Source: Agromyces kandeliae (GTDB lineage: Bacteria; Actinomycetota; Actinomycetes; Actinomycetales; Microbacteriaceae). From it: a stretch of DNA of 64,000 nucleotides. This document shows positions 41,149-50,195 of the stretch, piece after piece. Positions within the stretch are counted from its first letter, which is position 1. Each line of letters starts with the position of its first letter. The notes beneath the pieces are model-generated. The model was not told where the DNA came from. It was given only the letters and a program-made list of their open reading frames with translations, and ran no database searches. A program made the translations under genes and the position numbers. The DNA is taken from the NCBI RefSeq assembly GCF_009674665.1, contig NZ_WKJD01000008.1:38007-102006 (forward strand), written 5' to 3'.

Positions 41149-41958
41149 TCAGAACACGTCGGGGCTCGGCGTGGAGGCCTGGCGGATGGAGACGTCCGCA
41201 TGCCGGTCGAACCGGTAGCCGACGCCGCGGACCGTCCGCACGATGTCCTGGTAGTGCGCGAGCTTCGAGCGCAGCCGGCGGATGTGCACGTCGATGGTGC
41301 GCTCGTTCGGGATCTCGTCGTCGCCGGCCCAGAGCCCGTCGATGAGCTCGTGGCGGTCGATCGTGCGGCCCTCGCGGAGGACGAGGTACTGCAGGAGCTC
41401 GAACTCCTTGTACGTCAGGCCGGCGGGCTCGCCGTCGAGCAGGACGCGCTTCCGCGAGATGTCGATGATGACGCCGTCGGGGTGGCGATCGGCGTCGTCG
41501 CTGAGCCCCTGCGCCTCGCGCTGGCGGGCGAGCGCCGCCGGGTCCTGCAGGGCGAGCCGGACGACGTCGACGTCGCGGCCGCCGGCGCCCTCGGGTGCGA
41601 GGGCGACGGCCGCGTAGGTCTCGGCCGAGGGGGCGAGCTCCGCGGTGAGCGTGCGCAGTGCCTCGACGATGCGGTGCAGGCTCGTGCCGTCGGCCGCGGC
41701 CTTCAGCTCGTCGATGCCGACGTAGAGGACGAAGCCGCGCGCCTCGGTGCCCTCGGGCACGGCGCGGACCCTCGGTGCCGCGTGCGCCGCAGATGCCGCG
41801 GGCGAGACGGGCGCCGCGGTCGGAGTGCCGGCGGGGTTCGGTGCGGCCGCCGGGGCCTCGGTGCGGGCAGCGGTCGGCTGGGGTCGGTACGCCGCCGGGT
41901 GCGTCGGGCGGGCGACAGGGTGGGCGGTGCGGACGGCGGGAGCGAGGGTGAGAGACAT
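41149..41958 (-). CDS. Orphan OmpR-type winged-helix regulator without receiver domain
   Basis: The 269-residue protein has an Ala/Pro-rich N-terminus (about 1-68), a small alpha/beta-like module (GFVLYVGIDELKAAADGTSLHRIVEALRTLTAEL, about 75-130), and a C-terminal OmpR/PhoB winged helix at about 165-258: RKRVLLDGEPAGLTYKEFELLQYLVLREGRTIDRHELIDGLW, then RTIDVHIRRLRSKLAHYQDIVRTVRGVGYRF. There is no phospho-acceptor receiver domain and no partner kinase nearby, so it is not a normal response regulator. What the middle module senses is unknown. The upstream gap of 540 bases is long for this genome. Confidence 0.85.
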   Translation of the reverse strand: MSLTLAPAVRTAHPVARPTHPAAYRPQPTAARTEAPAAAPNPAGTPTAAPVSPAASAAHAAPRVRAVPEGTEARGFVLYVGIDELKAAADGTSLHRIVEALRTLTAELAPSAETYAAVALAPEGAGGRDVDVVRLALQDPAALARQREAQGLSDDADRHPDGVIIDISRKRVLLDGEPAGLTYKEFELLQYLVLREGRTIDRHELIDGLWAGDDEIPNERTIDVHIRRLRSKLAHYQDIVRTVRGVGYRFDRHADVSIRQASTPSPDVF

Positions 41959-42499
41959 GGCGGATCCTTGTGCTGAAGATGCGTCGACGGCCCCGTCGCA
42001 GCGGGGTCGGAGCGAAGGCCCGAGTGGGCCGGGGAGAACCCGATCAGAGCTGTCGGGTTCGACGGAGCCGTTCCGATCGGGGTGGGATCGGTCGCGTGCT
42101 CGGCGGGGGTTCGCTGGTCAGCGGCACATTCGACAACACATGGGCGCACGCGCCGGCATCATCGTGCCGGCAGTCCGCTGAGCCTCGAGGGCGGTCAGGG
42201 AGCGTGCGGTGTCAGTCATGAGCGAAAGTCAAACCCACGCCCTCGGATGTGTCAAACCGTGACCATCCGAAGACCGTGTGTGACGTCGCACGCGGTGCGC
42301 GAGGGGCGACCGAGACGGAGGAGGTCAGACGCCGCCGGGGTTGCTCGCAGAAGATCCTTCGACGAGGCGCGAGTTTCTCGAATCTTGCCAGATCGCTTCC
42401 GCGTCGGCGTGTCTCACAGCGAAGATCCTGCGAGGTGAGGGGTTCGTAACACGAAATGTCGGTCACCGGCGCGCCGTGACGCGCGAGCCGCCGGCGAGG
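41959..42499. other. Long non-coding gap upstream of the orphan regulator
   Basis: No convincing gene is found here; an 84-residue frame on the minus strand (42212-42466) has no ribosome site and atypical composition. Two copies of GTCAAACC lie at 42228 and 42251. On the minus strand each reads GGTTTGAC, which could be -35-like TTGAC elements or a regulator box for the 41149 gene. A short inverted repeat TTCG..CGAA lies near 42450. Confidence 0.45.
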
Positions 42500-43132
42500 T
42501 CAGACGGTGCCGTACAACCGGTCGCCGGCGTCGCCGAGGCCCGGCACGATGTAGCCGTGCTCGTTGAGGCGCTCGTCGACCGCGCCGAGCACGACCGTGA
42601 CGTCGCGGCCGGCCATCGCCTGCTCGACGGCCTGGAGGCCCTCGGGCGCCGCGAGGATGCAGATCGCCGTCACATCCGTCGCCCCGCGTGCGAGCAGGAA
42701 GTCGATCGCGGCGATCAGGGAGCCCCCCGTGGCGAGCATGGGATCGAGCACGAAGCACTGGCGACCCGACAGGTCGTCGGGCAGGCGCTCCGCATACGTC
42801 GTCGGCTCGAGCGTCTCCTCATTGCGGGCCATGCCCAGGAACCCGACCTCGGCCGACGGCAGGAGCTTCACCATGCCCTCGAGCATGCCGAGGCCCGCGC
42901 GCAGGATCGGCACGATGAGCGGCTTCGGGTCGGCGATGCGCACCCCGGTCGTCGGCGCGACCGGGGTCACGATCTCGAGGGGCTCGACGCGCACCTCGCG
43001 CGTGCCCTCGTAGGCGAGCAGCGTCATCAGCTCCTCGACGAGCGACCGGAACACCGGCGAGGGCGTGTTCTCGTCGCGGAGCACCGTGAGCTTGTGGGTG
43101 ACGAGCGGGTGGTCGGCAACGTGGACTCGCAT
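42500..43132 (-). CDS. upp: Uracil phosphoribosyltransferase
   Basis: It salvages uracil to UMP using PRPP. The 210-residue protein is full length. Motifs are [16 protein letters not shown] at the N-terminus, [14 protein letters not shown], the PRPP loop in [20 protein letters not shown] near residue 130, and the uracil-binding [24 protein letters not shown] at the C-terminus. The ATG follows TAGACT by seven bases, so the message is probably leaderless. tadA is divergent from it. Confidence 0.97.
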   Translation of the reverse strand: MRVHVADHPLVTHKLTVLRDENTPSPVFRSLVEELMTLLAYEGTREVRVEPLEIVTPVAPTTGVRIADPKPLIVPILRAGLGMLEGMVKLLPSAEVGFLGMARNEETLEPTTYAERLPDDLSGRQCFVLDPMLATGGSLIAAIDFLLARGATDVTAICILAAPEGLQAVEQAMAGRDVTVVLGAVDERLNEHGYIVPGLGDAGDRLYGTV

Positions 43133-43139
43133 AGGCTCG

Positions 43140-43145
43140 AGTCTA
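43140..43145 (-). promoter_or_regulatory. -10 element of upp (leaderless)
   Basis: TAGACT on the minus strand is followed by CGAGCCT and the ATG, a seven-base gap. Confidence 0.5.
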
Positions 43146-43180
43146 GTTGCGGGGGTTCCGCCGATGAGAAGGGGCGAACG

Positions 43181-43663
43181 ATGCCGGTGCAGCGCCCTGA
43201 GCACGTCGAATGGATGCGGCTCGCCCTCGCCGAGGCATCCGCCGCCCTCGTCACGGGCGACGTGCCCGTCGGCGCCGTCGTGGTCCGCGGCGGCGAGGTC
43301 ATCGCGACCGGGCGCAACGAGCGCGAGCTCCACGAGGACCCGACGGCGCACGCCGAGCTCCTCGCGATCCGAGAGGCCGCACGCGTCACCGGAGACCGCC
43401 ACCTCACCGACTGCACGCTCGTCGTCACGCTCGAGCCCTGCGTGATGTGCGCGGGCGCGATCCTCGCCGCACGCGTGCCGACGGTCGTGTTCGGCGCCTG
43501 GGACGAGAAGGCCGGCGCCGCCGGCTCGGTCTACGACGTGCTGCGCGATCGTCGACTGAACCACCGGGTCGAGGTCTACGCGGGCATCGAGGCGGATGCC
43601 GCGGGGCGCCTGCTGCGCGACTTCTTCGAGGACCCGCTGCGCCGACCGACCGGCGCGGGCTGA
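43181..43663 (+). CDS. tadA: tRNA adenosine(34) deaminase TadA
   Basis: It changes A34 to inosine in tRNA-Arg(ACG), and that substrate gene is at 32084. The 160-residue protein shows the zinc-binding deaminase motifs [14 protein letters not shown] (His and catalytic Glu, near residue 57-60) and [17 protein letters not shown] (two Cys), with [17 protein letters not shown] in the usual place. The ATG was chosen with GAAGGGG upstream. Essential in most bacteria. Confidence 0.95.
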   Translation: MPVQRPEHVEWMRLALAEASAALVTGDVPVGAVVVRGGEVIATGRNERELHEDPTAHAELLAIREAARVTGDRHLTDCTLVVTLEPCVMCAGAILAARVPTVVFGAWDEKAGAAGSVYDVLRDRRLNHRVEVYAGIEADAAGRLLRDFFEDPLRRPTGAG

Positions 43664-43664
43664 G

Positions 43665-44414
43665 TCAGCTCGCCCGCGGCAGCGCGCCGCGCCGGGCGAG
43701 GCCCTCGACGAACTCGCCGAGGATCGCCGCTGATGCCGCGCCGGCGGCGGGGCCGCATGAGACCTGCAGTTCGCGCATCCCGTCGGCAGAGAGCCCGTAC
43801 TCCGGCAGCTCGTCCCCCCACGCGGCCAGCCAGTCCTCGTGGATCTCGCGATCCACCTCCGGGTGGAACTGCACCGCGAGCAGCCAGTCGCCGCGTCGGA
43901 ACGCCTGGTTGGCGTACTGCGGCGATCCTGCGAGCCGCTCGACGCCCTCGGGCAGGTCGAACGTGTCGCCGTGCCACTGCACGAATCGCACGCCGGCCGC
44001 GTGCCGCACCGGCGAACCCTCGCCCGCCTCGGTGAGCTCGACCCCGAGCCAGCCGACCTCCTTGCGCGGGCCGCGGTACACGTCGGCACCGAGCGCCGCA
44101 GCGAGCAGCTGCGCGCCGAGGCATACGCCGAAGATCGGCGCCTCCGCCGCGATACGAGCCCGCAGCAGTGCGAGCTCGTCGGTGAGGTAGGGGTACTCGT
44201 CGGCCTGGTAGACGCCCTCGTCACCGCCGAGCACCACGACGAGGTCGGGCGTCAGCGGGTCGATCGCAGTGACGTCCTCGTCCGGTGCATCGAGGAACCG
44301 CACCTCGTAGCCGTGCGCCTCGAGCGTCGGCCCGAGGTTGCCCAGGCCGATCGCGGAGTCGTGCCGGAGGACGAGCGCGACGGGGCGGCCGGTCGTGCCG
44401 GCGGCATCCGTCAT
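43665..44414 (-). CDS. Class I glutamine amidotransferase-like protein
   Basis: The 249-residue protein has the amidotransferase triad: the nucleophile Cys in [19 protein letters not shown] near residue 98, and His and Glu in [19 protein letters not shown] near 185-187. [11 protein letters not shown] is typical of the GMP-synthase-like or gamma-glutamyl type stand-alone group. No synthetase partner domain is attached. It overlaps the stop of the CDF gene by four bases and is translated from the same message. The acceptor substrate is unknown. Confidence 0.88.
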   Translation of the reverse strand: MTDAAGTTGRPVALVLRHDSAIGLGNLGPTLEAHGYEVRFLDAPDEDVTAIDPLTPDLVVVLGGDEGVYQADEYPYLTDELALLRARIAAEAPIFGVCLGAQLLAAALGADVYRGPRKEVGWLGVELTEAGEGSPVRHAAGVRFVQWHGDTFDLPEGVERLAGSPQYANQAFRRGDWLLAVQFHPEVDREIHEDWLAAWGDELPEYGLSADGMRELQVSCGPAAGAASAAILGEFVEGLARRGALPRAS

Positions 44415-45373
44415 TCGAGGCCCTTGATGACGATCGCGTCGGTGGGCGGCGCCGTGAGGTTCGGATCGACGTAGATGTCGGGCTCGACGTAGATCACGCG
44501 CGCCGCGGGCACCGCGTGGCGGATGCGCTGCTCGATGACGTTGATCGCGGTCGACACCTCCGCGAGGGTCTCGCCGCCGTGGAAGCCGAGCTTCGCGGCG
44601 ACGAGCAGCTCGTCGGGGCCGAGGTAGAGGGTCTTCATGTGGATGATCCGCTCGGCCTCCGGCCCGGCCATGATCGCCTGCCGGATCTTCGCCACGTCGG
44701 CCTCGTTCGCGCCCTCGCCCACGAGCAGGCTCTTCGTCTCGACGCCGAGGATGATCGCCACGATGATGAGCAGCGTTCCGATCATGAGCGTGCCGATCGC
44801 GTCGAACACCGAGTCGCCCGTGATCACGGTGAGCCCGACGCCCAGGAGGGCGAAGAAGAGACCCGTCAGGGCGGCGACGTCCTCGAGGAGCACGACCGGC
44901 AGCTCGGGCGCCTTCGCACGGCGGACGAACTGCACCCAGTTCTGCGTGCCGCGGATCCGGTTCGACTCCTTCACCGCGGTGCGCAGCGAGAGGGACTCGA
45001 GGACGATCGCGATGACGAGCACGAGGATGGGCAGCCAGGGCACCTCGAGCTCGTGCGGATGCGTGAGCTTGTCGATGCCCTCGTAGATCGAGAACACGCC
45101 GCCGACCGAGAACAGGATGATCGAGACGACGAACGCGTACACGTAGCGCTCGCGCCCGTACCCGAACGGGTGCTCGCGGTCGGCCTCGCGCTTGGCCTGG
45201 CGGCCGCCGACGAAGAGCAGCAGCTGGTTGCCGGCATCGGCCACCGAGTGGACGGCCTCCGCGAGCATCGACGCCGACCCGGAGAAGAACCACGCGATGA
45301 ACTTCGTCAGGGCGATGCCCGTGTTCGCGAGGAATGCCGCCAGGATCGCCTTCGTGCCGCCGGATGCGCTCAT
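44411..45373 (-). CDS. Cation diffusion facilitator (CDF) family transporter
   Basis: CDF proteins export divalent metals such as Zn, Mn or Co in exchange for protons. The 320-residue protein has the first metal-site helix with AEAVHSVADAGNQ (His and Asp) and the second with LLEDVAALTGLFFALLGV (Asp). About six membrane helices precede a C-terminal cytoplasmic domain from about 215 (HMKTLYLGPDELLVAAKLGFHGG). The HP-x-GYGRERYVYAFVVSI sequence is a family hallmark. Its -10 hexamer overlaps that of proC in one palindrome. Metal specificity is not readable. Confidence 0.93.
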   Translation of the reverse strand: MSASGGTKAILAAFLANTGIALTKFIAWFFSGSASMLAEAVHSVADAGNQLLLFVGGRQAKREADREHPFGYGRERYVYAFVVSIILFSVGGVFSIYEGIDKLTHPHELEVPWLPILVLVIAIVLESLSLRTAVKESNRIRGTQNWVQFVRRAKAPELPVVLLEDVAALTGLFFALLGVGLTVITGDSVFDAIGTLMIGTLLIIVAIILGVETKSLLVGEGANEADVAKIRQAIMAGPEAERIIHMKTLYLGPDELLVAAKLGFHGGETLAEVSTAINVIEQRIRHAVPAARVIYVEPDIYVDPNLTAPPTDAIVIKGLE

Positions 45374-45379
45374 GCGCCA

Positions 45380-45389
45380 ATCCTAGGAT
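45380..45389. promoter_or_regulatory. Shared palindromic double -10 element (CDF gene and proC)
   Basis: ATCCTAGGAT reads TAGGAT on both strands, the two hexamers sharing the central TA. On the minus strand six bases separate it from the CDF ATG, on the plus strand seven bases from the proC ATG at 45397. Both genes would be leaderless and would compete for polymerase. Confidence 0.6.
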
Positions 45390-45396
45390 GGCTGCC

Positions 45397-46245
45397 ATGG
45401 CCCCCTCGCAACCCGTTGACCTGCCCGCGATCGCCTTCCTCGGCGCCGGATCGATGGCCCGCGCAGTGCTCGCCGGGCTGCTCCAGCCCCACGTCGCCGT
45501 CGCGGGCATCCGCGCCACGAACCGGTCGGAGTCCCGCGCCGCCGAGTTCGCCGACGAGCCGCGCGTGACGGCGTACGCGATCGAGTCGGATGCCGCGGCG
45601 AACCGCCGTGCCGTCGCCGGCGCGAAGCTCGTCGTGGTCGCCGTGAAGCCCGCGATGGTGCCCGAGCTCCTCGACGAGATCGCCGACGCGCTCGAGCCCG
45701 GCACGATCGTCGTGAGCGTCGCGGCGGGGGTCACGGTCGCGACCTTCGAGGCGCACCTGCCCGAGCACGTCGCCGTGGTGCGCACGATGCCGAACACGCC
45801 CGCGGTCGTCGGCCGTGCCGTGACCGGCGTCTCCGCCGGCACGCGGTCGTCGGAGGACGACCTCGCGCTCGTCGTGTCGCTGTTCGAGACGGTCGGCGAC
45901 GTGCTCGTCGTCCCCGAGTCGCAGCTCGACGCGCTCTCGACGATCTCCGGGTCCGGCCCGGCGTACGTCTTCCTGCTCATCGAGGCGCTCGAGCGGGCGG
46001 CGATCGGCAAGGGCTTCACGCCCGAACAGGCGGCCGTGATGGTGCAGGGCACCTTCCGGGGGGCGAGCGAGCTGCTCGCGTCATCCGTCGACGACCCCGC
46101 CGAGCTGCGCCGGCGCGTCACGAGCCCGAAGGGCACCACCGAGCGGGCGATCGCCGTGCTCGAGGAGGCCGACCTCGCGGCGCTCTTCGATCGCGCGACC
46201 GACGCCGCGCTCGCCCGCGCCCGGGAGCTCGCGGCCGGCGCCTGA
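45397..46245 (+). CDS. proC: Pyrroline-5-carboxylate reductase
   Basis: It reduces pyrroline-5-carboxylate to proline with NADPH. The 282-residue protein has the nucleotide-binding AIAFLGAGSMARAVLAGLL at the N-terminus, VVAVKPAMVPELLDEI, RTMPNTPAVVGRAVTGVSAG, and the C-terminal signature SGSGPAYVFLLIEALERAAIGKGFTPEQA and TSPKGTTERAIAVLEE. The ATG at 45397 gives the standard start; an in-frame ATG at 45388 lies inside the -10 element, so it is rejected. Confidence 0.96.
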   Translation: MAPSQPVDLPAIAFLGAGSMARAVLAGLLQPHVAVAGIRATNRSESRAAEFADEPRVTAYAIESDAAANRRAVAGAKLVVVAVKPAMVPELLDEIADALEPGTIVVSVAAGVTVATFEAHLPEHVAVVRTMPNTPAVVGRAVTGVSAGTRSSEDDLALVVSLFETVGDVLVVPESQLDALSTISGSGPAYVFLLIEALERAAIGKGFTPEQAAVMVQGTFRGASELLASSVDDPAELRRRVTSPKGTTERAIAVLEEADLAALFDRATDAALARARELAAGA

Positions 46246-46261
46246 TCGGCGCCTCGCGGTC

Positions 46262-47398
46262 CTACCCGGCAGGTGAGACGCGCTCGAGCAGCACCATGAC
46301 CTCGAAGTGCGTCGTCTGCGGGAACATGTCGAACACGCGGGCCCTCACCGGCCGGAGCGACGGCATCGCGGCGAGGTCCCTCGCGAGCGACGCGACGTTG
46401 CAGCTCGAGTAGAGCACGTGCGCGGCGTCCGACCGCTCGAGCCAGCCCGCGAGGTCCGCCCCGATCCCGCGGCGGGGCGGGTTCACGACGACGAGGTCGG
46501 GGGCGGATGGCGCGGCCAGCGCGAACTCGGTCGCGTCGCCCGCGGCGAAGCGCACGCGCGAGAGCGCGGCATCCGTCCGGCTCAGTTCGGCGCTCGCGAC
46601 CGCCTCGACGCTCGTCTCGATGCCGGTGACGGCGGTGTCGCCGCCGGCGAGGTGCAGCGCGAAGCCGCCGACGCCCGAGTACAGGTCCCACGCGTCCTCG
46701 GGTGCGAGGTCGCTGATCCAGTCGCGGGCCTCGCCGTAGAGCGCTTCGGCGATCGCGGTGTTCGTCTGGAAGAAGCTCTGCGGCCGCAGGTGCATGGTCA
46801 CGTCGTTGAGGCGCATGGGCAGCGTGTCCGCCTCGGTGAGCAGGACCTCGTCGGAGCCCTCGAGCACGGCCTTGTGCTCGGGAAGCAGGTTCGCGGTGAC
46901 GACGCGCGCCTGCGGGAGCTCGGCGAGCAGCGTCGGCAGGTGCTTGCGCATGCGGCCGAGCGGCTCGGTCGAGCGGAGCACGAACCGCACCATGAGCTCG
47001 CCGTCGGGCGACTCGGTGACGATGAGGTGCTTCAGCTCGCCGCGGCGGACGCTCACGTCGTACGGGGTGATCCGGGCGAGCGTGATGAACCGGGCGAGCA
47101 CGGGGAACGCCGCCCGATGGCCGGGGGAGCAGATGCCGCACGCCTGCAGGTCGACGCCGTGGCCGTCGGCGTCGAGGATGCCGATCGTCGGCGCGTCGAC
47201 GGTGCCGCCGACGACCATCTTGGCCTTGTTGCGGTAGTCGCGCTCACCGCTCGCGACCGGCGGCAGCCAGGCGGGCACGTCGAAGGGAGCGAGCAGTTCC
47301 TCGGCGTGCGCCTGCTTCTCGTCGAGCTGCACCGGGTACGGGCGCCCCATGAGCGAGCACGACCGGCATCGCCCCGCGTCGAAGTAGGCGCAGTCCAC
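46262..47398 (-). CDS. rlmC: 23S rRNA (uracil-5)-methyltransferase, RlmC type
   Basis: It methylates a uracil in 23S rRNA, U747 in E. coli. The 378-residue protein begins with the iron-sulphur Cys set DCAYFDAGRCRSCSLMG and CGIC further on, lacks an N-terminal TRAM domain, and has the length of RlmC, not RlmD. The methyltransferase part shows LYSGVGGFALHLA (SAM loop), VVNPPRRGIG, and the catalytic Cys in VLYSSCNVASLARDL near residue 335. The GTG start follows TAGCCT by six bases. Assignment of the exact target uracil is by family. Confidence 0.93.
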   Translation of the reverse strand: MDCAYFDAGRCRSCSLMGRPYPVQLDEKQAHAEELLAPFDVPAWLPPVASGERDYRNKAKMVVGGTVDAPTIGILDADGHGVDLQACGICSPGHRAAFPVLARFITLARITPYDVSVRRGELKHLIVTESPDGELMVRFVLRSTEPLGRMRKHLPTLLAELPQARVVTANLLPEHKAVLEGSDEVLLTEADTLPMRLNDVTMHLRPQSFFQTNTAIAEALYGEARDWISDLAPEDAWDLYSGVGGFALHLAGGDTAVTGIETSVEAVASAELSRTDAALSRVRFAAGDATEFALAAPSAPDLVVVNPPRRGIGADLAGWLERSDAAHVLYSSCNVASLARDLAAMPSLRPVRARVFDMFPQTTHFEVMVLLERVSPAG

Positions 47399-47404
47399 CC
47401 GTCA

Positions 47405-47410
47405 AGGCTA
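47405..47410 (-). promoter_or_regulatory. -10 element of rlmC (leaderless)
   Basis: TAGCCT on the minus strand, then TGACGG and the GTG start. Confidence 0.45.
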
Positions 47411-47482
47411 CGCGGATGCCGGGGGCGGGAGCTCGACGCCCGCAGCCGGACGTTCGGGCAGGCGACGGGCGCTCACGGCGGG

Positions 47483-49105
47483 TCAGCCGTCGGTCGTGAG
47501 CTCGCGCCGCCCCATCGCGGCGACCGCCAGGGCGACCGCAGCGGCCGAGACGCCGAGCATCCAGAACCCGCCCGTCCAGTCGACCTCCCCGCCGACCGGC
47601 AGCGGAGCGTGGGCGAACGGGGACAGGTCGTGCACCCAGTCGGGCAGGCCGAGGATCTCGCCGAAGATGCCGAAGAACGCGCCGGCGGCGAGCAGCGCCC
47701 ATCCCACCGGGATGGTGAGTCGCGGCGCCAGGACGAAGACGAGCAGGCCCAGGCCGAGGAAGACGAGCGCGGCCGGCGCCTGCGCGAGGGCCGACTTCAG
47801 CGCGTTCTCCGCCGAGGCGGCGGGGTCGTCCGCCGCGAGCGAGCCGAGCAGCGCCCCGCCCGCCGCGAGCACCAGGATCAGGACGATCGCGAGCGCGCCG
47901 ACGAGCGCGTACCCGCCGAGCCATGCGCGCCGCGGCACGGGCGCCGCGAGCACCGGCTCCGCGGACCCGTGCGCCTCCTCCTGGCGTGCGCGCATGACGG
48001 CCTGCAGCGCGGCGGCGGCTGCGAGGATGCCCACCATCGAGAAGAACGTGACCGTGAACGCCTCCTCGAGTGACGCGCTGGGGCCGGCGACCTGCCGGAG
48101 CGTGTCCGCGATCGCCGGCGCATCCGTGCCGATCTGGTCCACGAGCGGCGTGAGCGTGGTCGCGAGCGCACCCGCGAGCACGGCGCCGACGGCCCACGAG
48201 GCGATCGCGCCGACGTTCAGCCGCCATGCGAGCCCCACGTTCCCGCGCAGCATCGGGCCGGCCGTGGCGCGCCCGGCGCGCCCGGGCAGCAGGCTCGCGC
48301 CGCTGTCTCGGGCGGACTGGAACATGAACACCAGCCCGATGAGCACCGCGGCCAGTCCGACCGAGAGCAGCAGCGGCGCGAGGTCGTTCGCGGCGAACGG
48401 CTCGGTGCGCTGCGCCCACCCGATCGGCGAGAGCCAGCTCGGCCACGCCGCGGTCCGGACCAGCCCGTCATCGGATGCCTCGCCGAGCGCGTCGCCGAGA
48501 CCGCGGACGAGGTAGGCGGCCAGCACGAGCGAGACCGACAGCGCGTTCGCGCTCCGCGACGTGCGGAACAACTGCGCCGCGACGAGGCCGATGGCGAGGA
48601 AGGCGACGCCGGTCGCGCCGACGGCGATGCCGGCGACCGCCGAGCCCGAGGCATCCAGCCCGCTCGCCATGAACGCCCCGGCGACGGCGATCGCGAGGAG
48701 CAGGTTCGCCAGGACGCCGTGGACCACGGTGGCCACCGTGGGGAGCGTGCGTGCCGCCGGGGTCGCGGCGACCAGCTCGGCACGGCTCTGCTCCTCGTCG
48801 CCGCGGGTGTGCCGCACCGCGAGGAACGTGCTCATCAGGCCCGCCAGGAGGGCGAGGAAGGCGAGGATGAGGAACACCGCGAACTCGCCCTCGCCCGCGC
48901 CGTTCGGCGTGCCGCGGAAGATCAGGATCGCCGGCGCGACGATCGTCAGCCGCAGGATGGCCTCGCGTTCGGTCTCGTCGCCGAACGTGCTGCCCACCGC
49001 GGCGGTCGCCATGAGCGCGAGGCCCGCGGTGCCGACGATCCAGAGCGCCAGCTGCAGCCGGTCGCGACGTGCGCGCTGCGCGAGGAGCGGGAGCAGCAGT
49101 CCCAT
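47483..49105 (-). CDS. ABC exporter permease subunit (two-half type)
   Basis: The 540-residue protein has about twelve membrane helices in two halves, beginning LLLPLLAQRARRDRLQLALWIVGTAGLAL, like the TylC/BcrB-style export permeases of actinobacteria. Between the halves is a long loop around RGNVGLAWRLNVGAIASWAVGAVLAGAL. It starts five bases after the stop of the ATPase gene, so the two are made together as a transporter of drugs, lipids or antibiotics. The substrate is not readable. Confidence 0.9.
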   Translation of the reverse strand: MGLLLPLLAQRARRDRLQLALWIVGTAGLALMATAAVGSTFGDETEREAILRLTIVAPAILIFRGTPNGAGEGEFAVFLILAFLALLAGLMSTFLAVRHTRGDEEQSRAELVAATPAARTLPTVATVVHGVLANLLLAIAVAGAFMASGLDASGSAVAGIAVGATGVAFLAIGLVAAQLFRTSRSANALSVSLVLAAYLVRGLGDALGEASDDGLVRTAAWPSWLSPIGWAQRTEPFAANDLAPLLLSVGLAAVLIGLVFMFQSARDSGASLLPGRAGRATAGPMLRGNVGLAWRLNVGAIASWAVGAVLAGALATTLTPLVDQIGTDAPAIADTLRQVAGPSASLEEAFTVTFFSMVGILAAAAALQAVMRARQEEAHGSAEPVLAAPVPRRAWLGGYALVGALAIVLILVLAAGGALLGSLAADDPAASAENALKSALAQAPAALVFLGLGLLVFVLAPRLTIPVGWALLAAGAFFGIFGEILGLPDWVHDLSPFAHAPLPVGGEVDWTGGFWMLGVSAAAVALAVAAMGRRELTTDG

Positions 49106-49110
49106 CGGGC

Positions 49111-50070
49111 TCACCTCGGGGCCCCGGCTCCGGTCGTCGGCGCCGACGGCGGAGCATCCGCCATCGCCGGATCGTCGCCGTAGTGGCGCAGGAAGAGCTC
49201 CTCGAGGGAGGGCGGCGCCACCGTCAGCCCCTCCACGCCGAGCCGTCCGAGTTCGGGCAGCAGCGCGGCGACGCGATCGCTGTCGGCCGTGAACTGCACG
49301 CGCCCCGCGCTCACGACGACGTCGTGCGCGCCGTCGAGCGACTCGACGGCGGACTCCTGGCCCGGCACGTGCGCGAAGGCGACCGAGGACCGGGTCAGGT
49401 GGCGGAGGTCGGCGAGGGTGCCCGTCTCGACCCGACGCCCGGCCCGGATGATGCTCACGCGGTCGCAGAGCGCCTCGACCTCGGAGAGGATGTGGCTCGA
49501 CAGCAGCACCGTCGCGCCGCCCGCCGCGGCGCGGGCGATCTCGCGGTTGAAGACCTGCTCCATGAGCGGGTCGAGCCCGCTCGTCGGCTCGTCGAGGATG
49601 TACAGCTCGGCGGGGGTCGCGAACGCGGCGACCAGGGCGACCTTCTGGCGATTGCCCTTCGAGTAGGCCCGACCCTTCTTGCGCGGGTCGAGCTGGAACG
49701 CCTCGACCAGCCGCGCCTTCCGCTCCGCGTAGACGGCCCGGTCCGCGGTTCCGCCGCGCAGCCGCGAGAGCAGGTCGATCGCCTCGCCGCCCGACAGGTT
49801 GGGCCAGAGGCTCACGTCGCCGGGCACGTACGCGACCCGACGGTGCAGCTCGGCCGCATCCCGCCACGGATCGCGATCGAAGAGCCGTGCCTCACCGCCG
49901 CTCGCCCTCGCGAGGCCCAGCAGGATGCGGATCGTCGTGGACTTGCCCGCGCCGTTCGGCCCGAGGAAGCCGTGGATCTCGCCCGACGCCACCTCGAGGT
50001 CGAGCCCGTCCAGGGCGACGGTGCGACCGAAGTGCTTCTCGAGACCGCGGATGCTGATGACGCTGCCCAT
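49111..50070 (-). CDS. ABC exporter ATP-binding subunit
   Basis: The 319-residue ATPase has Walker A (FLGPNGAGKSTTIRILLGL, near residue 40), a signature loop (YSKGNRQKVALVAAF, where LSGGQ is replaced by YSKGN as in several drug exporters), and Walker B plus D-loop (LYILDEPTSGLDPLMEQVF). The switch His is in SSHILSEVE. The C-terminal extension is typical of DrrA-type exporters. The frame is open upstream, but the ATG giving MGSVISIRGLEKHFG follows TAGCAT by seven bases and is the family start. Confidence 0.94.
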   Translation of the reverse strand: MGSVISIRGLEKHFGRTVALDGLDLEVASGEIHGFLGPNGAGKSTTIRILLGLARASGGEARLFDRDPWRDAAELHRRVAYVPGDVSLWPNLSGGEAIDLLSRLRGGTADRAVYAERKARLVEAFQLDPRKKGRAYSKGNRQKVALVAAFATPAELYILDEPTSGLDPLMEQVFNREIARAAAGGATVLLSSHILSEVEALCDRVSIIRAGRRVETGTLADLRHLTRSSVAFAHVPGQESAVESLDGAHDVVVSAGRVQFTADSDRVAALLPELGRLGVEGLTVAPPSLEELFLRHYGDDPAMADAPPSAPTTGAGAPR

Positions 50071-50077
50071 GGCCGCG

Positions 50078-50083
50078 ATGCTA
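50078..50083 (-). promoter_or_regulatory. -10 element of the ABC exporter operon (leaderless)
   Basis: TAGCAT on the minus strand, then seven bases and the ATG. Confidence 0.45.
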
Positions 50084-50182
50084 CGCGTGTGCCCGCGCAC
50101 GCCACCAGCGGCGCGCGACGCGGCACGTCGACGGGTCCGCCGCGACCTCCCCACCGCGTCGTCCTGCGGCTCGGATCGCGGG

Positions 50183-50188
50183 TACGCT
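50183..50188 (+). promoter_or_regulatory. -10 element of the gene at 50196 (leaderless)
   Basis: TACGCT followed by seven bases and the ATG. Confidence 0.4.
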
Positions 50189-50195
50189 CAGCGCC

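Noticed and set aside
41012..41218. 68-residue plus-strand frame
   Set aside because: It lies partly antisense to the orphan regulator and has no leader or homology; the lower GC there is a promoter effect.
42212..42466. 84-residue frame in the gap before upp
   Set aside because: No ribosome site, no -10 at the right spacing, no recognisable domain, and a composition unlike the neighbours.
43665..47141. 1158-residue minus-strand frame
   Set aside because: It includes the true amidotransferase gene at its end, but the rest is antisense to proC or out of frame with the CDF and rlmC genes.
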